Shown here piece after piece: positions 1 through 5,694 of a stretch of 7,191 nt of DNA (its first letter is position 1; the number at the start of each line of letters is the position of its first letter). A model generated the notes under the pieces. It worked only from the letters and a program-made list of their open reading frames with translations, had not been told where the DNA came from and did no database searches. The translations under genes and the position numbers were made by a program. The DNA comes from JAMOBE01 sp039908285 (lineage in GTDB: Bacteria; Pseudomonadota; Alphaproteobacteria; Rhodospirillales; Rhodospirillaceae): contig JAMOBE010000139.1 of NCBI GenBank assembly GCA_039908285.1, positions 1 through 7,191 of the forward strand, written 5' to 3'.

Positions 1-43
1 CCTCTCCCCCCTCTTCCGGGGGGAGAGGGTTGGGTGAGGGGGG
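1..43. repeat. C/G-rich hairpin repeat, copy A
   Basis: Bases 1-11 (CCTCTCCCCCC) pair perfectly with 18-28 (GGGGGGAGAGG) around a six-base loop, and a GGGTGAGGG tail follows at about 32-40. It is the inverted relative of the copy at 74-118. Imperfect hairpins of this CCCTCTCCC/GGGTGAGGG type are common dispersed intergenic repeats in GC-rich proteobacteria. The copy begins at the first base of the window, so its left side may be cut off. Confidence 0.8.
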
Positions 44-73
44 GGAGAAGCCCCAAGGACCTTGCCGGTTGCC

Positions 74-118
74 CCACCCCCTCACCCCGGCCCTCTCCCC
101 CTCAAGGGGGAGAGGGAG
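74..118. repeat. C/G-rich hairpin repeat, copy B (inverted relative of copy A)
   Basis: Bases 91-101 (CCCTCTCCCCC) pair perfectly with 106-116 (GGGGGAGAGGG) around the loop TCAA, preceded by CCCCCTCACCCC at about 78-88. Relative to copy A the hairpin and the CTCACCC side arm are in opposite order, so the two copies form a head-to-head pair about 30 bases apart. It lies just upstream of the metallohydrolase gene and has no coding signal. Confidence 0.85.
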
Positions 119-152
119 TCCAGGTTCCCAATACATTTTCAGGCTCTGAGCG

Positions 153-836
153 ATGGACATCAAGATCGGCGAGCGGCTGCTGCCGGTGGTGATGAGACGC
201 AGCGCCGCTGCCACCCGCATGAGCCTGCGCCTCGCACCGGCGGGTGAGTCGCTGCTGCTGGTGCTGCCGAGCGACGTGCCGGCCGCCGCCGGTCTCGCCT
301 TCGTGCGGACCAGGGAGGACTGGATCAGTACCCGCCTGTCGGCGCTGCCGCCACGCCGGCCCTTCGCCGACGGCGCGACGGTGCCGCTGCTCGGGGTCGA
401 CCACGTGATCCGCCATCGTCCCGAGGCCCGCCGCGGCGTGTGGGCGGAGGACGGCGTCATCGGCGTCTCCGGCCCCGGCGAGCACCTGCCGCGGCGGGTG
501 GGCGACTGGCTGCTGCGCGAGGCCCGCGCCGCCATCGCCCCCCGCGCCCAGGCCTATGCCGGCCGTATCGGCCGCTCCGTCCACCGCATCACCCTGCGGG
601 ATCCGCGCTCGCGCTGGGGAAGCTGCTCGAGTCGCGGAGACCTGTCGTTCTCGTGGCGGCTGGTGTTCGCGCCGTTGCCGGTGCTGGAGTACGTGGTGGC
701 CCACGAGGTGGCTCATCTTGAGGAGCTGAACCACTCCGCCGCCTTCTGGCGGGTGGTGGATGGTCTGGTGGACGGCGTGGCCGAGGCCCGCGGCTGGCTC
801 CGCCGCCATGGGGCGGGACTGCATCGCCTGGGGTGA
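153..836 (+). CDS. YgjP-type zinc metallohydrolase (DUF45 / M48-like)
   Basis: This encodes a 227-residue protein of the YgjP/DUF45 family, predicted cytoplasmic zinc-dependent hydrolases or peptidases whose substrate is generally unknown. The C-terminal half carries the family signature: SRWGSCSS near residues 153-160, then LSFSWRL, and the metal site HEVAH (184-188), followed by a third histidine at 194 in the ELNHSAAFW segment. That gives the expected HExxH-x5-H zinc-binding pattern with the catalytic glutamate at 185. The N-terminal part is the usual poorly conserved beta-rich region. There is no signal peptide or membrane segment. The ATG at 153 is chosen because the protein begins directly with the typical N-terminal segment, though its ribosome binding site is weak. 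The length is normal for the family. The gene is separated by 105 bases from the Tad-type cluster and need not belong to it. The family call is firm and the function is not known. Confidence 0.93.
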   Translation: MDIKIGERLLPVVMRRSAAATRMSLRLAPAGESLLLVLPSDVPAAAGLAFVRTREDWISTRLSALPPRRPFADGATVPLLGVDHVIRHRPEARRGVWAEDGVIGVSGPGEHLPRRVGDWLLREARAAIAPRAQAYAGRIGRSVHRITLRDPRSRWGSCSSRGDLSFSWRLVFAPLPVLEYVVAHEVAHLEELNHSAAFWRVVDGLVDGVAEARGWLRRHGAGLHRLG

Positions 837-843
837 AAAAAAT

Positions 844-859
844 CATCACAGGTGTGATG
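844..859. promoter_or_regulatory. 16-base dyad, possible operator upstream of the first TadG-like gene
   Basis: CATCACA and TGTGATG form a 7+7 base perfect inverted repeat around GG. It lies 82 bases before the start of the first TadG-like gene, just after an A-run (837-842). Its right half is the start of a 15-base word (851-865) repeated upstream of the second paralog. Size and position suit a dimeric regulator site, but no regulator is identifiable, so this is inference. Confidence 0.4.
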
Positions 860-865
860 GCCGTC
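851..865 (+). promoter_or_regulatory. Shared upstream element, copy 1
   Basis: GGTGTGATGGCCGTC occurs here and again, exactly, at 2254-2268. Each copy lies upstream of one TadG-like paralog, 76 and 65 bases before the respective ATG. It could be a promoter or operator part, or a remnant of the duplication that created the paralogs. Confidence 0.5.
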
Positions 866-877
866 CCTGCACGACGC

Positions 878-928
878 CCCACGATGCGTCACCATCACCG
901 TCGATCGGGGGTACCACGCCCACGATGC
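878..928 (+). repeat. Pair of short direct repeats (CCCACGATGC) in the leader
   Basis: CCCACGATGC occurs at 878-887 and again at 919-928, 41 bases apart, inside the 105-base leader of the first TadG-like gene. Upstream bases are also similar (ACGCC before both). Such spacing, close to four helical turns, could suit a repeated protein-binding site, but chance in GC-rich DNA is possible. Confidence 0.35.
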
Positions 929-941
929 TCGGGAGAGGACC

Positions 942-2228
942 ATGCGCAAGCCAGCCATCATCAGCACTCAGACACCAAAGCTGCGGCGCCTGACGTCGGA
1001 CCGCACCGGATCCGTGGCGGCCCTGTGGGGGCTCGCCCTTCCGGTCATGGTGGGGTTCCTTGGTCTCGGCACGGAGGTGGGAGGCTGGTACATCACCCAG
1101 TCGCAGCTACAGCAGGCGGCGGACGCCGGCGCCGTGGCCGGGGCGCTCGAGCTGGCGCTGGGCGAGACGGCCTCCCTGCAGACGGAGGCCATGATCGCCG
1201 CCGCCAGCAATGGCTTCGCCGACACCGATGGCTCTCACGAGGTCAACCATCCGCCCGCCCGGAGCCCCACCTTCTCCGGCAACAGGGACACGGTCGAGGT
1301 CTATCTCGACACCAGGCGCAGCCCGAGCTTCTCGGCGCTGTTCATTTCCCAGGACATCACCATCGCCGCCCGCGCCGTGGCCAAGGTTGTCGAGGCCGGA
1401 GACGCCTGCGTGCTGGCCCTGGAGAGCACGGCGGCCGACGCGACGGGCATTTCCGGAACGCCCAACGTCAACCTGAACGGCTGCATGCTGGCGGTCAACT
1501 CGTCGAGTCCGGAAGCCCTGACCATCACCGGCAATGCCAAGTTGACCGCCGAGGCGGTCTCCGTGGTGGGTGACGTGGTGGGACGCGACCATATCGTCAC
1601 CACCAACGGCATCCTGAAGGGCCGTCGGGTCGCCGACCCCTACGCCGACAAGGCGCCGCCGCCGGTTCCCGCCGGGGGCTGCGACAGTACCCACACCAAC
1701 GTCAGAGTCGGGCCGTCGGAGACGGTCACCCTGACCCCGGGCCGGTACTGCGGCGAGATGTCGCTCAAGGGGAACGTCACCCTGGCTCCCGGCGTCTACA
1801 TCATCGACGACGGCGGCCTGACCATAGACGGCGGCGCGATTGTCACCGGCGAGGGCGTCACCATTTACCTGACGGGCTCGACTCCGGCGACGGTTTCCAC
1901 CGTCACCGTCAACGGCGGCGCCACCGTGACCCTGAGCGCCCCGACCAGTGGGTCGTACAGCGGCATGCTGTTCTGGCAAGCCCCCGGAGCCACAAGCAGC
2001 GGCGTCAACCGCTTCAACGGCGGCGCCACCATGCAACTGAAGGGAGCGCTGTACTTTCCGACTCAGGAGATCCAGTTTACCGGCGGCGCCACCACCGGCC
2101 CCCAGTGCACCAAGGTCGTCTCCCGGGTCGTGACCTTCAAGGGAAATGCAAACATGAAGGCCGACGGCTGCAAGGACGCCGGAGTCGATGACATCAAGAT
2201 AGCGGGACAGGTCACTCTCGTGGAATGA
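942..2228 (+). CDS. TadG-like membrane-anchored exoprotein, paralog 1
   Basis: This encodes a 428-residue protein with the N-terminal module of TadG/TadE-type pilus assembly proteins. A basic leader (residues 1-22) precedes a hydrophobic segment at about 24-44 beginning GSVAALWGLALP, then the heptad-like helix QLQQAADAGAVAGALEL, typical of Flp/Tad minor proteins that expose their C-terminus outside the inner membrane. The rest (about 150-428) is not the von Willebrand A domain of classical TadG: no MIDAS motif is visible. It is rich in Gly, Ser, Thr and short strands (GGATVTLSAP, GEGVTIYLTG), suggesting a beta-helix-like fold. Six cysteines lie at 156, 181, 247, 270, 389 and 410. The ATG at 942 follows a strong GGGAGAGG site. 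The next gene is a paralog of identical length. Its role in a pilus or secretion apparatus is inferred from the N-terminus only. Confidence 0.85.
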   Translation: MRKPAIISTQTPKLRRLTSDRTGSVAALWGLALPVMVGFLGLGTEVGGWYITQSQLQQAADAGAVAGALELALGETASLQTEAMIAAASNGFADTDGSHEVNHPPARSPTFSGNRDTVEVYLDTRRSPSFSALFISQDITIAARAVAKVVEAGDACVLALESTAADATGISGTPNVNLNGCMLAVNSSSPEALTITGNAKLTAEAVSVVGDVVGRDHIVTTNGILKGRRVADPYADKAPPPVPAGGCDSTHTNVRVGPSETVTLTPGRYCGEMSLKGNVTLAPGVYIIDDGGLTIDGGAIVTGEGVTIYLTGSTPATVSTVTVNGGATVTLSAPTSGSYSGMLFWQAPGATSSGVNRFNGGATMQLKGALYFPTQEIQFTGGATTGPQCTKVVSRVVTFKGNANMKADGCKDAGVDDIKIAGQVTLVE

Positions 2229-2253
2229 TGTGCCCCACTGTTTTTTTCCGAGG

Positions 2254-2268
2254 GGTGTGATGGCCGTC
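2254..2268 (+). promoter_or_regulatory. Shared upstream element, copy 2
   Basis: This is an exact second copy of GGTGTGATGGCCGTC (first at 851-865), in the 105-base gap between the two TadG-like genes. Here only the right half of the upstream dyad is kept: the bases to its left are a T-run (2241-2247) and CCGAGG, not CATCACA. It may let the second paralog be expressed from its own promoter. Confidence 0.5.
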
Positions 2269-2333
2269 GCAGCGGCACCCCGTCCCTCGTGTCATGATGA
2301 GGACTGTTCTGGACCTGATGACAGGTGAAGACC

Positions 2334-3620
2334 ATGATCGGACGTAGCAATCTGGGCGGTATCCTCCGCGTGCGCGACCCGCGCACCCTGGCCGCCGACA
2401 CGCGTGGCGCAACCGCCGCGATCTGGGGACTGGTGCTGCCGGTGCTCATCGGCTCCATCGGTATCGGCGTCGAAAGCGGCATGTGGTACGTCGCGCGAGC
2501 CGATCTGCAGGCTGCCGCCGATGCCGGGGCGCTGGGCGGGGCGCTCGAGCTTTCGCAATCGAGCACCGGCACGGTATCGAGCGAGGCCCTGGCCGAGGCG
2601 GTGCGGAACGGCTTCGTCGAGGCGAGCGGCAGCTACGAGGTCAACCGGCCGCCCGTCCACAGCACCACCCATGCCGGCGACAACAATGCCGTCGAGGTGC
2701 GCCTGACCAAGAATCTCGACCGCCTGTTCTCGGGGATCTTCTCCGACAGTACGATCACCGTCTCCGCCAACAGCGTCGCCAAGGTGACGCCGAGCGACGG
2801 CGACGCCTGCATCCTCGCCCTGGATACCAGTGCCAGCGGCGCCATCAGCCTGTCGGGCGGCGCCGAGGTGGAGATGGAGCACTGCGCCGTCGCGTCCAAT
2901 TCCTCCAGTTCCTCGTCCATCAGCGCGGTGGGCGGGTCGGAGCTGGAAGCGGACCAGGTCTTTGTCTATGGCAACGTCTCCACCAGCGGCGGGTCGTCGG
3001 TCGAGCCCTCCCCGGCCACCACGGGCGTCACCATCTCCGATCCCTACGCCAGCCTGACGGCGCCGACGGTGCCATCGACCTGCGACCAGACCAACTACAG
3101 CACGCCGAGCAACGGCAGTACGACCCTGTCGCCGGGAAAATACTGCGGCAACACGAAGTTCAAGAACAACGTCACATTGAACTCCGGTGTCTACTATATC
3201 GACGGCGGCAGTCTGTCCATCAACTCCGGCGCCACCGTCACCGGCAGCGGCGTCACCATCTACCTCAGCGGCTCGTCCACGGTGTCGACCATCAGCATCA
3301 ATGGCGGCGCCACCGTGACGCTGAGCGCCCCCACCAACGGTTCGTATAGCGGCATGCTGTTCTGGCAGTCGAGTTCCGCCTCCACCACGGGCACCAACAC
3401 CTTCAATGGCGGCAGTAGTCTGAACCTGACCGGAGCATTGTACTTCCCGAATCAGCAGTTGACTTTCAACGGCGGCAACAATACGAGCGGATCCCAGTGC
3501 ACCAAGATTGTCGCCCGGATCATCAAATTCTCAGGGGGCTCGGAATTCGAGAACGAGGGGTGCGAGGCGGCGGGCGTCGCCGACATCACCACCGCCAGTA
3601 CGGTTGCCCTCGTCGAATAG
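2334..3620 (+). CDS. TadG-like membrane-anchored exoprotein, paralog 2
   Basis: This encodes a tandem paralog of the preceding gene with the same layout: basic leader, hydrophobic segment at about 26-46 (GATAAIWGLVLPVLIG), helix DLQAAADAGALGGALEL, then an exported Ser/Thr/Asn/Gly-rich region with repeated short strands (INGGATVTLSAPT, GSGVTIYLSG). A serine run lies at about 190-195. Six cysteines at 159, 184, 250, 271, 389 and 410 match those of paralog 1 almost exactly, which suggests conserved disulfides. There is no von Willebrand A motif. I prefer the ATG at 2334, preceded by AGGTGAAG, which gives 428 residues, exactly the length of paralog 1. A GTG at 2325 would add three residues and has a poorer binding site. 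The gene follows its paralog after 105 bases and is followed 45 bases later by a TadE-like gene. Function beyond the Tad-type anchor is unknown. Confidence 0.85.
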   Translation: MIGRSNLGGILRVRDPRTLAADTRGATAAIWGLVLPVLIGSIGIGVESGMWYVARADLQAAADAGALGGALELSQSSTGTVSSEALAEAVRNGFVEASGSYEVNRPPVHSTTHAGDNNAVEVRLTKNLDRLFSGIFSDSTITVSANSVAKVTPSDGDACILALDTSASGAISLSGGAEVEMEHCAVASNSSSSSSISAVGGSELEADQVFVYGNVSTSGGSSVEPSPATTGVTISDPYASLTAPTVPSTCDQTNYSTPSNGSTTLSPGKYCGNTKFKNNVTLNSGVYYIDGGSLSINSGATVTGSGVTIYLSGSSTVSTISINGGATVTLSAPTNGSYSGMLFWQSSSASTTGTNTFNGGSSLNLTGALYFPNQQLTFNGGNNTSGSQCTKIVARIIKFSGGSEFENEGCEAAGVADITTASTVALVE

Positions 3621-3665
3621 GCAGCAACAGGACGAACGATCGTGAACGGGTTCCTCGGAGCAGCC

Positions 3666-4118
3666 ATGACCGTCGCGCGACGGATCGCCGATCGGCGCTC
3701 GGACGAGGGCGTGTCGGCCGTCGAGTTCGCCCTGTTCACCCCCATCATCCTGCTGGCGGTGCTTGGAACGCTCGACTTCGGCCAGGCTATCTACAATACC
3801 GCCGAGATCAAGAACGCCGTGCGCGCCGGGGCGCAGTACGCCTATGGCAACAGTTCGGACACCGCCGGCATCGAGGCGGCCATCCGCGCCGCCGTCGTGC
3901 CCAACCTGGACCCCTCCACGGTGACCGTGACCACGTCCCAGTCGTGCAGTTGCAGCGACGGCACGGCGGTCAGCTGCTCCAGCACATGCACCGGCGGCAA
4001 GACGCCCCGTCTCTACGTGACGATCAATGCCACGACGACCTACACGACGATGATGAGCTACCCCGGGGTGGACAATCCCATGACCCTCGCCGGCGACTCC
4101 GTCGTCAGGGTGCGCTGA
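3666..4118 (+). CDS. TadE-family pseudopilin-like protein with Cys-rich insert
   Basis: This encodes a 150-residue TadE/TadF-type protein. Its basic leader ends in G15, followed by VSAVEFALFTPIILLAVLG. The pattern G-x4-E-F fits the class of prepilin leaders cut by TadV-type peptidases, with glutamate at +5, so processing after G15 is likely. A hydrophobic helix (about 18-37) and the segment DFGQAIYNTAEIKNAVRAGAQYA follow, as usual in TadE. The exported C-terminal part holds CSC at 94-96 and further cysteines at 104 and 108 (C-x-C-x7-C-x3-C) in a loop before a beta-rich end. The ATG at 3666 has GGAG five bases upstream. A GTG at 3642, nine bases after AGGA, would add eight residues and is possible. 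It lies between the TadG-like pair and a second TadE-like gene, probably in one transcript. Confidence 0.86.
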   Translation: MTVARRIADRRSDEGVSAVEFALFTPIILLAVLGTLDFGQAIYNTAEIKNAVRAGAQYAYGNSSDTAGIEAAIRAAVVPNLDPSTVTVTTSQSCSCSDGTAVSCSSTCTGGKTPRLYVTINATTTYTTMMSYPGVDNPMTLAGDSVVRVR

Positions 4119-4153
4119 CGGTCAGGAACCAGGACAGGAATGGACGCGTCGCC

Positions 4154-4567
4154 ATGATCAGGATCCCGTCACGATGGAAACGCCTTCTGCAGCGGCTGAG
4201 GAGAAGCCGTGGGGCGTCGGTGGCGGTGGAGTTCGGCATCATCGCCCCCGTCACCATCATGACCATCTTCGGCATCATCGAGTTCGGACGCTACTACTGG
4301 ACCCTGGTGACGGCGCAGGAGGCCGCGGCCGTGGGGGGGCGCTACGCCATGACCCACACCAGCGCCTCCGACAGCGAAATCACGGCCTACGCCGAGGCAT
4401 CGGTCTACGGTGCCGATGGCGCCAGCTACTCCGTCTCCCGTGACTCCACCGGCGGCGTGAACTTCGTCACCGTCCAGGCCCAGTTCCCCTTCAGCCTGAC
4501 GATCCCCCTGCTGCTGGAAGACGCCCTCACCGTCACCGGCACCTCGCGGGTGCCGCTGAACGAGTGA
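4154..4567 (+). CDS. TadE/TadF-family pseudopilin-like protein
   Basis: This encodes a 137-residue protein. Its strongly basic leader (RWKRLLQRLRRSRG) precedes ASVAVEFGIIAPVTIMTIFG and a short exported domain with small beta strands. The hydrophobic helix spans about 23-44, then EFGRYYWTLVTAQEAAAVGGRYA aligns with the conserved post-helix region of TadE proteins. Glutamate 26 is at +5 if cleavage follows A21 rather than G20, a small departure from the Gly-type site of the preceding gene. It has no cysteines, unlike its neighbour. The ATG at 4154 is chosen because it begins directly with the basic leader, with GGA about nine bases upstream. It starts 35 bases after the previous gene and ends a few bases before queG. 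Together with the preceding gene it resembles a TadE/TadF pair, but which of the two it is cannot be settled by eye. Confidence 0.85.
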   Translation: MIRIPSRWKRLLQRLRRSRGASVAVEFGIIAPVTIMTIFGIIEFGRYYWTLVTAQEAAAVGGRYAMTHTSASDSEITAYAEASVYGADGASYSVSRDSTGGVNFVTVQAQFPFSLTIPLLLEDALTVTGTSRVPLNE

Positions 4568-4586
4568 GAGATTGACTCTCCGACCC

Positions 4587-5657
4587 ATGCCGCCAGATCC
4601 CACCGCGCTCAAGGATGCCATTCGCGCCCGGGCGCTTGACCTGGGCTTCGACGACGTCGGGTTCACCCGTGCCGAACTGCCGGACGGGATACGCCGCGAC
4701 CTGGCCGGGTTTCTCGACCAGGGGCGGCATGGCGACATGGACTGGCTCGCCGCCAATGCCGACCGGCGGGGAGATCCGCGGACCCTGTGGCCCGAGGCGG
4801 TCAGCGTGGTGGTGCTGGGGGTCAGCTACGCTCCCCACGACGACCCGATGGCCCTGGCGACGCAGGCGGATCGGGGACGGGTCAGCGTCTATGCCCGCAA
4901 CCGCGACTACCACGACCTGATCAAGGGGCGCCTGAAGCGGCTGGCCGGGTGGATGTGCGAGACCTGGGGCGGCGCGGTCAGGGTGTTCACCGACACCGCC
5001 CCGGTGATGGAAAAGCCCCTGGCGGAGCAGGGCGGGCTGGGCTGGCGCGGTCGCCACACCAATCTGGTGTCCCGCCGCTTCGGGTCGTGGCTGCTGCTGG
5101 GCGAGGTCTTCACCACCCTGGCCATCGCTCCCGATTCGCCCCACGCCGACCGCTGCGGCTCCTGCCGGCGGTGCCTCGACGCCTGCCCGACCGGCGCCCT
5201 GACCGGAGACCCAAACGGTGACCGGCGCATCGACGCCCGCCGCTGCCTCTCGTACCTGACCATCGAGCACAAGGACCACATCGCCGAAGACCTGCGTCCC
5301 CTCATGGGGAATCACATCCATGGCTGCGACGACTGCCTGGCCGTCTGTCCGTGGAACCGGTTCGCGGTCCCCACCGCCGACGCCGCCTTCCTGCCCCGCG
5401 CCGAGCTGAGCGCGCCGCGGCTTGCCGACCTGGCCGACCTGGATCGGGCCGCCTTCGCCGAGGTCTTTCGCGGCTCCCCCCTGAAGCGCACCGGGCGGGA
5501 ACGGTTCGTGCGCAACGTCCTGATCGCCATCGGCAACAGCGGCCGTCCCGAACTGGCCGCCGCCGCCCGCGCCCGTCTCGACGATGCCTCCCCCCTGGTG
5601 CGGGAAACGGCGGCATGGGCGCTGGAGCGACTCGTTGCCTCCCGCCGCGACCCATAG
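4587..5657 (+). CDS. queG: Epoxyqueuosine reductase QueG
   Basis: QueG catalyses the last step of queuosine synthesis in the cytoplasm, reducing epoxyqueuosine in tRNA to queuosine using cobalamin and two [4Fe-4S] clusters. This 356-residue protein shows the whole family plan. The N-terminal domain is followed by FTDTAPVMEK with the catalytic aspartate at about 136, then GLGWRGRHTNLV (150-161). The ferredoxin-like cluster motif CGSCRRCLDACPTGAL has cysteines at 190, 193, 196 and 200. C220 follows, then SYLTIEHK, and the second motif GCDDCLAVCPWNRFA has cysteines at 247, 250 and 254. The C-terminus has a short HEAT-like segment ending in RETAAWALERL. The start is uncertain: the ATG at 4587 lacks a good binding site, and an in-frame TTG at 4572, only four bases after the tadE-like stop, could be used through coupling. 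Length and motifs are complete. It sits after the Tad genes without an obvious functional tie. Confidence 0.95.
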   Translation: MPPDPTALKDAIRARALDLGFDDVGFTRAELPDGIRRDLAGFLDQGRHGDMDWLAANADRRGDPRTLWPEAVSVVVLGVSYAPHDDPMALATQADRGRVSVYARNRDYHDLIKGRLKRLAGWMCETWGGAVRVFTDTAPVMEKPLAEQGGLGWRGRHTNLVSRRFGSWLLLGEVFTTLAIAPDSPHADRCGSCRRCLDACPTGALTGDPNGDRRIDARRCLSYLTIEHKDHIAEDLRPLMGNHIHGCDDCLAVCPWNRFAVPTADAAFLPRAELSAPRLADLADLDRAAFAEVFRGSPLKRTGRERFVRNVLIAIGNSGRPELAAAARARLDDASPLVRETAAWALERLVASRRDP

Positions 5658-5694
5658 TAGCCTTGGTCGCACCGCAGGGAGGAGAACTGCCCGC

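Noticed and set aside
857..872. Possible sigma-54 promoter (TGGC followed by GC) in the shared upstream element, also at 2261-2273
   Set aside because: The distance between the GG and GC pairs is about 10 bases in both copies, not the fixed spacing needed for a -24/-12 promoter, and the TTGC half is missing.
833..1573. 246-codon plus-strand frame overlapping the leader and the first TadG-like gene
   Set aside because: The translation is Arg/His/Gly-rich shadow of the real gene in the other frame.
1107..2036. Long open frame on the minus strand opposite the first TadG-like gene
   Set aside because: GC-rich DNA leaves long antisense frames open; the translation shows no family motif, and the plus-strand gene has a good start, anchor segment and a paralog.
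2220..2247. Possible terminator between the two TadG-like genes (GTGG...CCAC followed by T7)
   Set aside because: The stem is only four base pairs and overlaps the stop codon; the T-run alone is not enough support.
3497..4567. 356-codon plus-strand frame ending in the second TadE-like protein
   Set aside because: Only the last 137 codons, from the ATG at 4154, resemble a real protein; the earlier part overlaps two real genes in another frame and is Arg/Gly-rich shadow.
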